Source of the DNA: Lycocorax pyrrhopterus obiensis
Taxonomy: Eukaryota; Chordata; Aves; Passeriformes; Paradisaeidae
DNA: 64,000 nucleotides
Assembly (NCBI GenBank): GCA_014706295.1
Contig: JACSVZ010000008.1
Coordinates: 310,001-374,000 of the forward strand
Direction of reading: 5' to 3'
This document shows positions 12,561-27,109 of this stretch, one piece after another. The notes beneath the pieces were generated by a model. The model was not told the DNA's origin. It was given only the letters and a program-made list of their open reading frames with translations, and ran no database searches. Each line of letters opens with the position of its first letter. The first letter of the stretch is position 1. The translations under genes were made by a program, and so were the position numbers.

Positions 12561-15500
12561 CCCCAAAGCAACCCCCCTTTTAAAACAATGTAAAAAAAAA
12601 AGAGGATTACACTTTCTTTTCCGAGCGCGCCGGAGTAGCAGAATTTGTAGTAGAGAGCCTGCTGCGAACAAGTAGCTTTCCTCTCTTGAAAGAGGGATTT
12701 GCATATGGAATAGGAGGCTGGAGCAGATGGTGTCAGCGTGTTTGGTTCGATCAGTGAATTCACAAGCAATTCCATTGGAGTTCTTGTCCCGGAGCGTTGA
12801 CTGTCTTGGGGGCTGTGGAGCAGGGAGAGAGAAGGGAGGTGTTTAATCGTGAGGACTTGCTTCCCTGTGCCGTGCTCATTAACTGGAGATCCCTTCGTTT
12901 GTATTCATAGCAGCCGTCAGGCGTTCTTCAGGTTGAGTCAGAGCGGCTGGGCTGGTTACAGCCATTATTAGGTGCAGGGATTTCCCCAAACACCATTTTT
13001 GACATTATCTCTCCTTTCAAATCGACTCAAACGTTTTGACCTGTAGGCAGTGCAAGAGAAGAAAAGGTCACTGTTAATTAGATTGTCGCCCATCTGTATG
13101 TTAACATGGCTCTCTCTGTTGGCTGTGCATTATTGATGATGTGTAGCAGAGATTAAATTATTTTTCTGTAACTCGCTGCTCAGCTGGACTTCAGGCCTTG
13201 TTCTCTGCAGATGAATTATGATTGTATGTGATTTAAGGCTGCCTGAAACACAAATCTAAGTGTCAAAGAGGTTGCAGGAATGAACCAGTATCACCTGCAG
13301 ATAATGAATTACAGCATCTGCACTGAGCAATTACTTTAGAAACGTCAGAATTAGTGTCAGACTGTTTTCAAACTAACTTGGATATACTGGGATTTCAGTT
13401 CAGTTTCTCTGTGTGTTTCTCAAGTTTTGGGTGTTTTGAATACCAGCCCAGGTCTTGGTGACTCTGCCAAGCCCTGCTATGTTCACACTCAGCTCTGGAG
13501 GGTTCCCAGAGGTTCTGTGTGGTTTTGCACTGGCTCTGGTACTGAAGTTGTAGGGAAAAGCTGGCCAGAGCTTTGTGTTTATTTGCAGAGGTGTTTCCCA
13601 GTTGAAGTTTGTCAAAATTTCTTACCTTGTTTGGCTTTAATGGTGTTTCTCAGCATGTGAGCTGAGAGAGGAAATGAGGCAGAAGAAACATGTCCTTGGC
13701 TTGTCCTGCAAGCCCTGTGGAGGCACCCTGAAAGTGTTCTTTCTTTATTTTGAGCTCGGTGAGAATTTGAGACCTTTAAACACCATTCCTCCAGAAATCC
13801 GGCGTCTCAAAGCAGCTGGGGGCACCTGTCCTGTTCTGTTTCCCAAAGTAAAACCCCTCGTGGAAGCTGAACAGCATTGAAGGGTTCCTTGGGTGACATT
13901 TAGGGGGGAATGTTTGGGGCACAACAATGGCTGTGCAGACTGGTGCTGCTTTGGTGTGTGGGGGTGGTACAAATGGTTTCAGCTCTGGTGGCTCACTTAG
14001 CACCAGATCTCTGCACTGGATTTCCAAGGATGCCACTCACTCCAGTTACTGGGGCGTGCATCAGTTTGAGGTGTGTGTCCTAATGGGAAAGTGTGGTGTT
14101 GTAGCTGATGTGAAAAGCAGGGAAATTCCTTGGCTTTCCTGTGGAACACAGGTGCTTTGCATTTCCTGCCCCTTGAACAGCAGGGAGTTGGACTGGAGGA
14201 GGAGGGGAACTGTGGCATTAATTTTGGGTACTTCTAACCCAAAATTGGAGAGCGAAGCAAGCTCAAGGTGGTGCTTCTCTGCTGCCACGGTGCTTAAGAG
14301 GGATTTAATTTTTATTTGTTCATTGCAGTGTTGAGAAGCCTTCTCCTGCCTAAGGGAGGGCTTAAATTAGACACTCACAGAAAATGTGTGCAAGTTTCTG
14401 AGGAAAGATGAATTTGGCTTGAAAGACAACTTGGGTTTCTTACAAAGTGATTTTGGGGTTTGTGAGGAAAAAATAAGCTTTTTTGTATGTGTTAGAGTGC
14501 TAATGTATTGCCTGGTCTCTAGGGTGAGTTTAACCCCTTCCACCACCCCAAATTAATAGTGGAGCTTTTATTGAATTGAGTGTTTATTGGTCTTCTCTAA
14601 GCAGTGAGAAGACAGAGGTCTGACCCAGGCTTGTGGCAATTTCCACATGGAAGTTGAAAGTTGCCACTCCTTTATGGAAGTAAAGTTAGAAGATTCACCT
14701 GAGGAACTCTTGGTTCATGGAGAAGAGAATACTCCTAAACCCTTAATGCAGTATTTGAAGGTTTGATTTTTCTCAGCTGTATTAAATTGTAGTTTAAAGG
14801 CTCCAGCCACCAGTTTTGGTGATGCTTATGTGGCTCTCTCTCACAGGGGAGCAAGGAAGGATGCAAAGAAGGATCTGCCAGCAAGTGGTATGGTGTTCAG
14901 TTAGGGTAAGTTCCACCAGTGCTAGCCTTAATTTCTGTTTAGAAAGAAGTTGTCAACCCCAGACGTGAGCAGGGATGATGGGGTATTTCTCATCTTCCAG
15001 CTGCAAGCAGGAAAACCAGCAGCTATGTGGCAGCACATTGTATTGATTCCCTTATCTAGCTGATAACAGCCTGCAGAAAAAAAAAATGGATGAGCTTGAG
15101 TAAAGCAGAGGACATCAGAGCACCACCAGGGGCAGGAGTTGGGAGGCAGCCCCTGTCACTGGCAGCGCAGTCTGGGGTCTCCTTATTTAAGACAGTAAAT
15201 GAAGGGACGTTTTTATAGCTACAGCACTCGTGATTTATGTAACCTGCTTTTGTTAGCATCCTCTGCTCCAGGGAAACTTCCTCCCTAAAGCTTCCTTGGA
15301 GGGAGAATGCTGTGCAAACACTTCAGACTGGTGTGAGATGGATGGTGCCTGCTGGCAGCCTCTGGGGAATATGCTGGCAGAGGAGACTTAGAGAGGGATA
15401 CAGCAGTGCCAAAGCTTGGTCCTGTTCAAAATGCAGTCCCAAGAGGGGAGGTGAGGTGCTGATTGCTTGGATTTCCTGTTGGCTGTAGTGTTGGGCAAGA

Positions 15501-18500
15501 TTCTGTGTCAAACATGTTTATCTCACAGAGCTCCGAGGTGTGTTGGAAATTAGTGTGAAGGGTGAAGGACTGTGGGTTGTGTGAAAATTGAGCAAGTGAG
15601 GCTCAAAACGATGCTGACATGTCAGGTGTGGTAATAAAGGTGCCAAAGGAGGAGCAGTCCCCCGAGGCAGAGCTTTGGTGGTGTTGCAGTCTGAGGTTTT
15701 GGACTGTAACATTTGGACAGTGCGTAAAGCGTTGCCACACGAGGCCAGTGCTGCTGGTGTAAGCGCTGCCCACAGCAGCGTTGGCAAAGTGTTGTGGTTC
15801 CTCCAAACGATGGAGCAGCTGCTGATTTCTTAACCTGGGAGCAGTATGGGCTAAAAGCAGGGCTTGGGATGGAGGCAGCTTCAGGTGGGAGTGTAGACCT
15901 GATCCTGACATGCCTTGCTGTTCCCTTTGGCAAACAGTGTTCCTGTGAAATAAAGCTGGTGAGAGTTGGCTTGGCTCAGGAAATGCTTCCCTGCAGCAGT
16001 TCGTGTGCAGTGCTTTGAGCCTTTGGGAGAGACCAAGCCAGTCTTGTCCTCCTCGTTGTCCTGCAGTGTAGCAGCTGGATTAATTTTCCACGATGCAAGA
16101 CTCCTGCGCTTCTAAAAAACAAAACCCCAAGGAGTTTCAGCTTGTTTGTAGATGGGATCTGAACACATGTGCCTTCAGGTGGAATTGAAGAATTTCTGTA
16201 CCTCAGAGGCTGTTTTGTGCTGGGATGAAAAAAACGCGGTTCAGTCTCTAGAATTGCTATTAAATAACTAATTTTTGCAAAAAGAAAACCCAAAGTCTTG
16301 CTTGTTAACAGCTTGTGTATCTCCACTCTCAGATGTTCAGACCCACTGACTGCTGTAACTATAGAGAGGCTTTTAAAGTGGCCTCTCTTGACAGGGTCCA
16401 GAACTCTTTTAAGGGATTTGTCAGTTCAGTGCCACGCTGGGAGGATTTGGGTTGTTTGAGTGGCCTCAGCCATGGGTCAGCATGGGCTGGGTGAGCAGGG
16501 CTGATGAGCTGGCACAGGCTCCTCGTGCTCCCCCGGAGCCGACAGCGCCGGCGGAAATTCCCTTGAGCATCTTGGATGAGATCTCCCCAGGGCCTGGCTT
16601 TGTCCGTGCCCAGAAATAAAACCAGGGATGGGCATTCATTTTATTTTTTTAATCACAAGGCATGTAAATCCAAGTGGAAGATATTGACTGTGAAAATCCA
16701 GAGTCAGGCTTTGAATATTTTGTGATAAGGATGCCTAAAGGCCTGGGTTTTTTGTCTGTGTTACCTTTATCAGACCTATTTCTTGATGGAAAATAAACAT
16801 AAATAGTTTTTGCTTCTTTTTCACTTCTATGGAAGTCAGACATCAGATCTCCAGTATTTCACATAATACTCTGATTTGATAGGCACCCACAAACATCATC
16901 ATTCCAGATTTCTTCTGGAAGCTTCGAAAGTACCTGGTTGTGGGGTTTCTTGCCCTCATATACTGAATTTTTTATGTCTAATTATTACAACGGTTAGCAG
17001 CAGCTTTACATTTCGTAACCTAAATGCTATGAATAATGTGTTTAGAGTATTGATCTGTCAAGTGCCCTTAAGGTAGCTACATTTGACGTGGCGATTTATG
17101 TTTCAACTTCAATTAGAATAAATCATAAAAATGTCTTCTTTACAATTCTTTTTGGCTTAAATAAATCAGAAAGTATGTTAAATACAGAGCAATTGACATG
17201 CTGTGTGTTTTCAGAGATAAACTGGGAGTTAGGATTATGGGAGCTGGATAGATATACCTAAGTGCAGGGAAACCCCATTGCTGGATATAAGTGGCATTTC
17301 AGGAAAATAAAGTGGAAATGGTGAATGTATTTAAAGCTTGACTATTCTTAATGAGTTTTCCTGCCTGGTGGCTTGACTTATTGAAGCTCAATATTCTCGA
17401 AATGGCCTGGATTTGAAGTCATGCTTTTCCCAAAACTGAGTTTTGTTGCACCATTGCTAAACCCAGCCAGGGAGAATAGGGAAGGAGGTTTTGCCAGGCT
17501 TGATTAAATTCGGTAACATTTACTTTTTCCTTGGTTAAAAGTGGATGGAACTTACCTTTCTGCTCTTGAGTGTTTAACCTCTGAGAACCTCCCCTTGACC
17601 CGAGCATCAATTGCTGCTCCTGAACTCCTACACTGAAGCTTTAACCCCTTTCTGTGCTTTTCATACTGAAATATGTTTTCCTTTTTATCACAGTCATGCC
17701 TTTGAAGGTACCCAAGTTTGTGTGGATTGGAGTTTTTTCTTGTTCCAGATATATCCCAAGTATTGGGGCTGGGGGGGAAAAGATGGGATGAGAAGTCGTA
17801 ATGTGAAAGGTACTTTTTGTTAGAGCCAAGATTAGCTTTAGTGAACATATTCCCCTCCCTTTCCCACCTGCAGGCGGGGAGTTGCTGTGACATTCCTCAC
17901 AGGTACAGGGCTTTTAGAGAAAATCCCCAAAGCCCTGATAATGCCATGATCACATCTGGGCAGTGCCCAGAGGCACAGGCAGGGCTCACCTGCTGACCTC
18001 TGCACCAGGTTCTGCCTTTCTTTGCACGAGGTTTGCTCTTTGCCCTCTGGGTGCTGAGAAGTTCCTCCCTTAGAGTTCAAATGGCAATTAAGAGTATTTT
18101 TTTTCCAGAATTTCAAGTTGCTTAGGGAACTCTGTGCCAAATCACTCTATGAAAGAAATGGCATGGAAATAACACGGATTATAACTGGTTTAAGTGATTT
18201 ACCTTGGCATTACCAGGTGGCAGTTCTGTTGTGGTGCCTGTTGTGCTCCCTGGAACGGCTGGATAGCTCAGTGATGAGGTGAAGTGAGTGGGCAAATGCA
18301 GGTTAAATGGTCTGTGATACCTGTTTCCTAAGCTCTGATTTTATTCAACTGCTAAAACAGGGCAGGGGGAGATGAGGAGGATGCTTTCCTAAATCAGCAC
18401 CTAAAATCCTACCTCCACAAGTAGAATTGTTGAGGTTTTTCTCAACAAATGTCTGAAGCTACACCTGAAAAACTTAACGTGCAAAATGGCACAGCAATTT

Positions 18501-21500
18501 GAGCTGGGTTTCTGTGAGTCTGAATGGACATCCCTCACCCTCTCAAACTTTTGCCTTGGAAAGGCCATGTGTTCTTGTAGAAACCCTCCCCTTGTGTCCT
18601 TGGGAGAATGCAGGCGGGCAGGGGGATTCCAAATGTTTAACAGAAAAATTGCTCTGAAATACTTGTCCAGTAATTGTACAGAACAGCTTTTGCTCTCCAA
18701 TTTAATCAAGTATTTTATCACCACTTCAGGCTGCAGGTAATAGACTGAACGGAGTATTTTGAATCTTACCCCTCTTGCATTATTCATGGTCGGTTGTCTC
18801 TGTTCTCAGCTTGCCAGATGAATTACTTGTGTTTTCAATAGTTAGGCTTGATTTATTCTTTTTTCAGCCTGTGTAATGCTTAAACAATTCCCAGGCAGAT
18901 TTGGAAGATAACTTCTTGAAGACACAAAGTTTAGGATCGCATTGATCTCGCACGCGCTGATGAATCAAACTGACACCATCCATTTGAGGGCAGAGCTCAC
19001 CGAGAGAAGCTCATATTTGAAGATTGTAAGTTGTCTCTTCCACAAAGCATTTTTTTTCTTTACTGGCAATATTAAAGAAACAGTTCCTTTTAATCTGGCC
19101 CTGATGACTCATCTACACTGTGATACTATAAGGCTATTGAATACCAGAAGTTACAGACCCTGCTTTTTGGCAGTAGAACTGAAATATTGGGGGGGTTGAC
19201 TGAAGTAACAGTGACCTGGCAGTGTATCCTTGCACAGTGGGGAGTAGGGTGGCTACAGGGGATATGAGGAGTTTGGGGGGAATAAAGCAAAAGCTGGTAC
19301 CACTGGGAATTCACCCTTAGTATAAAAGGGAAGTTTATTTTGTAGGGGTCACAACAGAAATAAAAATGGTGATTTGGAGCTGGATAGTGTGTTTTGACCT
19401 GTGTGCTCCCCACTTTGAGCTGGACAATCTATTTGTGCTTGATGTCTGTGTCAAATCCTTCCTAAGGAGGAATAAAGTTTATTGGCTGGAGGAGGAACGC
19501 TGCCGATGTGGAGGTACATGGATAAATCACTCACTGTGTACCTGAATTACCTCTTTTGGTTCTTTCCTACATGAAATCTTTTATTTGAAAGAACTGAATG
19601 AGTACTTTAAGTGCTGTGCAAACAGAGGGTTGTAGTGAATAAAGCAGCAACCACTTGAGGAAGGACACAGCCAGTTTGCATCGTTAGTTCCTTTAAACAG
19701 AAAAGAAATAGTTTTCAATTCAGAGATCAGTCTTGAGCAGCTCCTCATGCAGGAGGATGAAGAGTGTGTGTGTGTGTTGCCTATGTTGGGGAGCTGTTCT
19801 TCAGGGTCTGTTCTGCTAGTCCTCTCTTTTTGGCAAGTCCTTGCAAATAGTTTTGTGATTAATTGAGCTGTTGCTGTACACCACAAAGCAGTGATCTCAT
19901 GGATAAACTTGCTTAGAAAGCCCTTTCTCATCTATTGCAGTAAATTTAGCCAGGCATTTGAAACAGTTCATTTTTTTTATTGTTTCTCTGCCAGAAATAT
20001 TTTAACTGCATTAGAGATCTTTGTATGAGCCAGTGATAACTTTTCTTATGAACCATAGGCCAGGAAGCTGCTGAAGGTTGCACAGTTCAGTAAAATGTTT
20101 TTCCTGGCCTTGCTGCTGTAAGGAAACGGCAGTGGAAGTTTCCCTAGGTTGTGATAAAGAGCAAGGAGTGATTGAATGGCAGGGAGCAGCAATACCTGGA
20201 GAGGGTGGGTGTTAGGGAAGCCTGTCAGGAGCACCACACAGTGCTCAGTACTGGGCTTTGGCAAGCCCCTGTGGGGTACTCTGGGCTGGTCACAGCACAG
20301 CCCAGGTGACTGGAAACTTGGCACAGTGGAAGCAGGCATTGCTTTCCTTCCCCTGGTAAATTTGTCTCGCAGTTGTAAAATGTTAAAATACAGTTGGTAT
20401 CTGGGAAGAGGGAAAGCTTAACATGAATAAAATAACTGGGAAAGGGAGGTTTTCTCTTGCTGAGCCACGTGCAAATGCGCCAGTGGAAGAGGAATGCTGA
20501 AGTGACTTACTTGTGATCCTTTGCCTGCTCCCAAAGGATGGGTTCTGGGTTCCGCTGCTGCGCACTTCCAGGCACATGTGCTCTGGGTAAGGGTGTGGGG
20601 CTGACACCTGCACTTTTTGTAATCCATTAAAAAACCCTGAAATATGAGTTATGCTAAGGGTCAAGTGAATATCTTCAGGGCCATACAGAAACAGGTTTTG
20701 AGTCTGTACCTGGCATTTAGTAACTGAAAACTCCATTTGGAGTTCGGTTTTGATCCTTGTCTCTTATACTCACTTTCTGCTGCCGAGTCTGGTGGTGTGG
20801 ATCTGCTTCTGAGTTTGCTGAGAACCTGTGAATTTGCTCCTGAGAACTGCCAGCTGAGCCACCATTTCTTCTTTCTCTCCCAGGAATGCAGTTTGTTTCC
20901 CCTATGTAGCTCTTAAATATGTTATTCTTTAAGCTGCTCACTGGCAGAGGCATGCTCCTCTCAAATTTTAAGCCCAAACCGGTAGTCTTTGACAAAACTT
21001 TTCACTTTAATGCTGTGACTCTTTCCCAGTCCTGCAGTTATAAGAGAAAGATTTAGCTTTATTTCTCCCTGGAAAGATGCTGATGGAGTGCCTGATGTGC
21101 TTCTGTTAGTTGGGTATGTGCTGTATGTGGTGCCATGAGCTGTGCTGTGAAGATGCTGAGATCAGGAGTGTGGTGGGGGGACCTGGTCAGCAGGGCAAGG
21201 GCAGCCTCTGCTGTCCGTGAGAAATTCCCGGATGGCTGGTGGCAGCTGAGGAAACAGCTGCAAGTGTAACCTAAGAGGCTGCCTGATCTGTGGCATAGCC
21301 CCCGCATGCATCCATTGTATTTTAGGATAGCTCTGAAGAAATATTCTTAATAAATCCAGATGACTATGCTCTGTTAGTCAATTCAAGACAGGCTTGCTCA
21401 CTACATTTTGAAGGTGATTGTCACTGGCTTTAGGGCCTGCTAGGAGCTCACCCTGTTCCACTGTGCTGCCTGTGCCCAGCAGACATGTGTAGGTGCTTTG

Positions 21501-24500
21501 ACAGTGCTTGTCGCTGTTTTATTTGGGGCAAAAATGGGTTGCTGATCTGAAAGTTTTGTCACCCACACTTGATCACTCACATTGTCTGTGTTGGCAGTAC
21601 AGCTCCAGCTGTAGACACCTGTGTGTCAGGTGTGCACACCACATGGATTGTAAAAGTTGGTTCAATTCCTACTGCAGCCTTTGTTGGTTGTTTCCAAGCT
21701 GTATTTAAAAGAAAGGAGAAAAAGAAAAAAATTTGGAAAGCTACAGTCTGAAAAATGTGTGAGCTGTTTGAATAAAATCTCCCTCATCCTGTGTGCATGT
21801 GACTTCTACCAGTTGCTTGCTCCGTACAGTGAACTGGGCGGGGAGGGAAAATAGAAAGTACAAATGCACTGGCCCAGAAAAATAGAGTGAAACAGTCTCC
21901 TTGGTCAATTGGGTTTGTTGTTTTGGTGTATTGACATTTATAAAGCTTTGGGGTTACTTGAAGCCCCTATTTTTTCTTTCATAATAAAAAAAATGATAAA
22001 TTCATTCATGTTTTAGTGGCATGAATATTCATGGGCTTTGCTAGTAGTGCCATCGGTAGCTCCTGAATTTGCTCTCCATCTTGCTGCTGTTGATAGCCAG
22101 TAAGCTGCTACCAGCTGATGGCTTCAGAAAGGTTGTTGTAACTACACAAATCATACGTGCTGTCAGCAGCAGCTCTGGAATCAGCTGGCTGACTCTGTGT
22201 GCCTTCTCTGGCTGGTAGAGCTTGTTCCCTGGCTGTGGTGGTCCCTTCTAAGATGGCCCCGGTGACTTCATGGAGATGATCTCACTCTGTGCCCCCTGGG
22301 AAGCACTGGGGACTTTTCTTGGCACTTTAAGGCAAAACAGTGCTGCTGCAATGAGCAGCAAAGCACTGACAGTCTGTGCTGTAGTTTAAGATCAAGTCAG
22401 TAAAGGAGACCTTTAAAAGCCCATCTGGAATTCTGTTTTGTTCCCCAGCTGTGCCAGGTTGGCTGCTTCTCCATTGCCCAGGACTGTAAACTTGGCTACT
22501 GTGGCAAAAAGCAGGAGAAATGCATTCCCAGGATTGATTTGCAAGAGACCTTGGAGGGTTTTCTTTCTTATAGTGTGGTAAAATAGTATAAGAAGCATTC
22601 ACTGTGTTAGTATTTGAGCCATTTCTGTCATGTGAGATCCCTTTTAAGGCATCTGGAACGTCTTTGCTTGGTCTCAGACTCCTCGTTCCCAGGTGCTGTA
22701 GCACATGGAGAGGAGAAGCAAAGGTGCCAGTCACCCAAATGGCTCTTGTGAAATGTACTTGCTGTGAAGAGCAAACACTGACAACCAGTTGAAAGCCTCT
22801 ACTATTATCTCAGCCTTTTCCTGCTGTTCCCAAGGACCAGACAAAGGCAGCTCATCACTTGTCTCCTCGAGTGAACTGATGTTTCCAGCTCTTTACACGG
22901 TCCACTGTTAACAAGAAGCTTCAGCTCAGGAACAACACTTTTCAGGTGTGTTTCAGCCATGGGCTGGGCTGCAGAAGGCCTGTGGTTGTGGCTATAAATC
23001 CAGTGCTGTGAAATCTGGGCTGTGGAACTGCCTTTCATCCTCACACTAGCAAAGCACAAGAACTTGGTGGTTCAGAGATGGGGTGTGGAGGGAATGTGCT
23101 GCTGAAGCAGCTGCTGAGCATAGGAAGTTGGCAAAGTCAGCAGCTATGGCTGCTGCCGCAGGAAGCTTTGGTGTCACAGGCTTGCAAAATGGTTCCTCCA
23201 TGCGAATTTGTGTGTGTTGGGCAGAAGGTTTTCCTAGAAGGAGAAAACAGCTGTTTGAACTTGGCAGTTTATGACTCACTGATGCCCTAACAATCAATTT
23301 AGGCACACAGACTTGTTAAATGATGTCTTACTGTTTGCTTAAGTGCTTAATTTGGGATCCTTGAAGGAATTACAAGGTGGAATACATGGGAAAACACTCC
23401 CTTTGTAGAATTTAGCCAGCTGTCATGTGGTTTTTGAAAAGCTCCTTGTTCTGTGTAACTTAGTGTTCCTTTGAAGTAGTGTGTTGCGAAATGGACGGGA
23501 GTGAGGTACAGGAGCCTTTTTCAGGCAGCAGCAAATGGCTGAACCTGCTGTATTTTCTCCTGGAACAGTAAACATGTAAAGCAGCAGTTCCGAGTTGGAG
23601 CTGATGGGCTCCAGTGCCCTTTGCTAGAATGTGCCACAGGCAGTCTCAGACCCCGGGGTTGTAAAAATGGAGCAGGAAGGGTCTTGCGCAGTTGGTGTTC
23701 AAGGACAGAAAACTGATTGTCTGCTGGGTTGCTACAGCTCCTGTGCTGCTCAGGTTCCTCGGGGGTGGTTCCAGGATCAAGCTGTCCTGTTGTCCTTCAC
23801 AGGTGACCTTGGATGTGGGATGCCAGGCAGGTTGGACTGCAGTTCCAGCTTCTTGTCTTACCTGTTGTTCATGATAAAGTGGATGTGGTGGCCCAAGCAG
23901 TGCTTTAACAGCTGTAGCCTGTTAAATCTTAGGACTGGCAGTGGTTGTTTCTCTGGAGTCTCCCCCCATCCTCCCCACTGAGGCTGAGCATCTCTGTCAG
24001 ATGGAGAAGGTACCACGTGTCAGCTAATGATTTGCTTAATAGTGTGGTTAAGCACCGGCGCAATCAAACCAGTGACAGAGTTAAAATTATCTCCTAATTA
24101 GACTGAGAATCAAAGGAATCCTGGCTTATAAGGAAGAGGAGGGAAGCAGGGAAAGAGTTTGCATTTAAATGCAATTCTAGGAAGGTTTGGGGCACCAAAA
24201 GAAGTTTGTGTCACCCCATTAAGGTGAGCCTGACACTTGCGTGAGTTACTTCTAGCCAGATCAGAATGAGCGTTTTTAAGCCTCTTGCTGGGCTGTAAAT
24301 AGTGTGGGGAAAGCTTACTGAAATCTGTTTGGGGCTGTGCAGGCTTTATTTCTGTTTATCTTCATAAATTCCATTTATACAAGGTCCTCAAGTCCTTACT
24401 TTCCTTACCCAGCCACCACCTACAGTGGGATGTGTCAGAGGTGTCGGTGGTTCTGTGCAGGGCTGTTAAAGGGGAGTAGTGGGGCAGTTTTACAGCCCCT

Positions 24501-27109
24501 CTCTGTAAACCTCCTGGTACCCAGGAGGGAACAAGGTGGGCCTCTACAAAACTGCGGGGGTCTGTGGCTTTGTAGCCTTGAGGTGGCTGCGAAGGAAGTG
24601 TCCCCAGGGGCTCCTGCGGCCAGTGCCAGCTCCCTGGGAAAGAGCTGCCATGGCTCCCTTACAGGTGGATCAGCAAGGGAGCAGCACCATGGCGTGAGAT
24701 GGACTTGGCTTTGCACACTCGTGGTGTTCAGCCAGCAGGGACAAGAGTGTTCTTATTTCCTGCTGGGACTTCTGCAGGGTGTTGAGGGTTTTAAACATCA
24801 GAGGAACTGCCTCTGTCCAGGGAAATTAGGGATCCAGCACTTGGGTAAGAGGAGTGACTTTTACAGGATGCTTTCCTAGAACTCGGGTTTTTTTGAGAAA
24901 CCAGGTATTTAATCTTCCTTAGGCAGGATTTCTGTCTGGAAGATGCAGAATTCCAAAAAAGGAGTTACATATTAATTATTAATAAATGTGCTTGAGAAAG
25001 CTCCCTCTCCCAGACGTCATCCCCTGAACTGCCACACGCTTTCCTACAAACTTGCCAATGCGTTTCTCACCAGCCCCCAAAACCAAAGGAGCGGTGGTTG
25101 CTCAGTGGTCTGGGATGTGATGCTTCTGAATTTTTCAGTGTTCTGGAGGGTGGAGGTTTTGGTAATCCAGAGAGTCATGGTGTCAAATTCACGACACTTC
25201 ATGTTTTACTGGACTTAAATCCATCTTCCCTATCTGCAGAAGGTGAGAAGAGCAGCAGTTATTGCTGATCAGACTTATTACTGTGCCTGTTGGTCTGTCA
25301 GACTTGCTACTGTGTTGTTAAATGTACTGTGAGTATTAATAACAAATAACACCTGAGAAATAGAACAGGTCTCACAAATGTTTCCAAGCCAAGGACCATG
25401 CAGACTGTGTTCCAGACTGTAAAATTGTTAACATGTCTCTTTGTTGATGTTAAAAAGTTGAAATACTGTGGTTTTTGAAGTATGTGGTGGCCCAGCCCCT
25501 TAGTGTAGGCAGGGGCTTGTGACAACTTGGTGATGGCCTTGTTCAGAAAGGCTGGAACAGGCTAAGGTTTCCCCTTGCCCCTCCTTCCAAATACAGCATA
25601 ACTTCATAAATACCTTGTTAGCATTTGCATGCTGAGAACCTCTCAATGCCAGAAAAAAAACTCTGGTGAACTTAAATTAATTCTGTTCCTCTTGCCTGGA
25701 GGCATATGAGAATGAATCTTTCTGGGTTCCTAATGTGGAAAAGAAATTTATCCCCAGAGGAGAAGGGTGTGCCAGTCACCCACCATCCAAGCGTGATTCC
25801 CAGGCTGTACTCAAACTCCTGCAGCTATAACTTTGCCTGAATTTTTTTTCCCAATTTATGGTGATATTCTTGAATTACAGGAACACAGTGTAGAGATGAG
25901 ATTTTTGCCTTCTTAAACTAGCTTCGAAACACTCAAGTACACTGTGCCTGCTGTGTGAAAGGGCAAGATAAAATTTGGGGAGGGGGTTGTTTGCTCTGTA
26001 ACCTCCTCATTGGGGGTGGTACAAGGTCATTGCAAATGTCACTGCAGAGATAGTGCTTGTCTGGAGACAATCCATGTCTGGATGCCCTCTGGCTGAGGGG
26101 ATTTGCTGGGTTCTTACATTCCTGAGCAAATAGGATTGCAGCTGGTGCAGTGTCCTGCAGCGTTGTAGCAAGGCTGTGACCTGTGTGTTCCTCCTGTTTC
26201 CCTGCTCTATGCCCATCTAGCTGCTGCTTTCCCAGCTGTGCTTTGTGCATGTTTTTAGTTTCCATTGTGGCTGTTTCCCCTCAGAAATGAGTGATCTTTG
26301 ATGTTTAGTCTGAACTTGATATAAGTGTTCTGGTTTGCGTGTCTGCAGCAGTGGTCTGCTTTCCCACTGAGGATTTTTTTGCCTCCAGAGCTCTTTATGG
26401 ATTCTCCTAGTATTTGTCTGGACAGCCACTTACACTGCTCCCAGCCAGCTATTTTAGTGCTTCCCTTAATGCTTTCTCAAGGGCTAATGTGTTTTCGCTG
26501 CTCTGCTGGGAAAGCACGCAGGGTTTTGGCTGTGCGGGTCGGTTCCAGAGTGCCATCGGGGCTCCTGCTCCCCGAAAGGATAAGCTGTTTGCTTGGAAGT
26601 GCCTGGACCTCATACCTAAACTCATCACCTTGCTGCTTTGTCTGATTTTAGCAATAAGCTTTGTCTGTACTTAAAAAAACCCCAAAACAACAACCTGTGG
26701 AAAGAGGGATCAGCTTCTGATGTCTCATGAGAGCATTTGTGGGTGTGCAAGCTTTTAGCAGAGCCTGTTGGAAATAATTGTGACGAGCAGCTGTGGCAGC
26801 TAGTTTATGGTTCACTTACAAGCTGTTTGGATCCAGTACCACCCATCAGCAAGGCAACATGAGCAGGGAGGGATAAAAGCAACTGATTGTCGTGGAGGCC
26901 CAGCCCCGAACAACTCTTCCTTTTTGTCTGGACCTTTCCAGTTTGGTGATGCGTATTTTGGAGATGATTTCAAGCTGCATGTACCAGACTGCAGAGCTGT
27001 GAACCTGGCAGATTTCACAGGCTTAGAAAACCAGGCAGAGTCCTGCTAGCATGTCAGCTGGGGAAACTTGTTCTCTCCATTGTTTGTTCACCCAATGCAG
27101 CCAAAATAA
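12561..27109. other. Non-coding stretch, probable MCU intron 1 or upstream DNA
   Basis: No coding exon, RNA gene or interspersed repeat was recognised over about 14.5 kb. Two AT-rich patches rich in TAATTA-like and ATTA cores (about 12850-13170 and 23990-24290) look like possible conserved regulatory DNA. A short TG run is at about 19765-19777. Larger open frames, for example one at 24337-24879 that starts on GTG, show no recognisable domain. Confidence 0.55.

Noticed and set aside
18250..18320. tRNA-like A box 'ggctggatagctcagtgatg'
   Set aside because: No B box of the GGTTCGANTCC type at proper spacing and no cloverleaf stems. It is chance or at most a very decayed tRNA-derived fragment.
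24337..24879. 180-codon + strand open frame
   Set aside because: It begins with GTG rather than ATG, shows no domain or biased composition typical of a real protein, and has no linked exon of matching phase.
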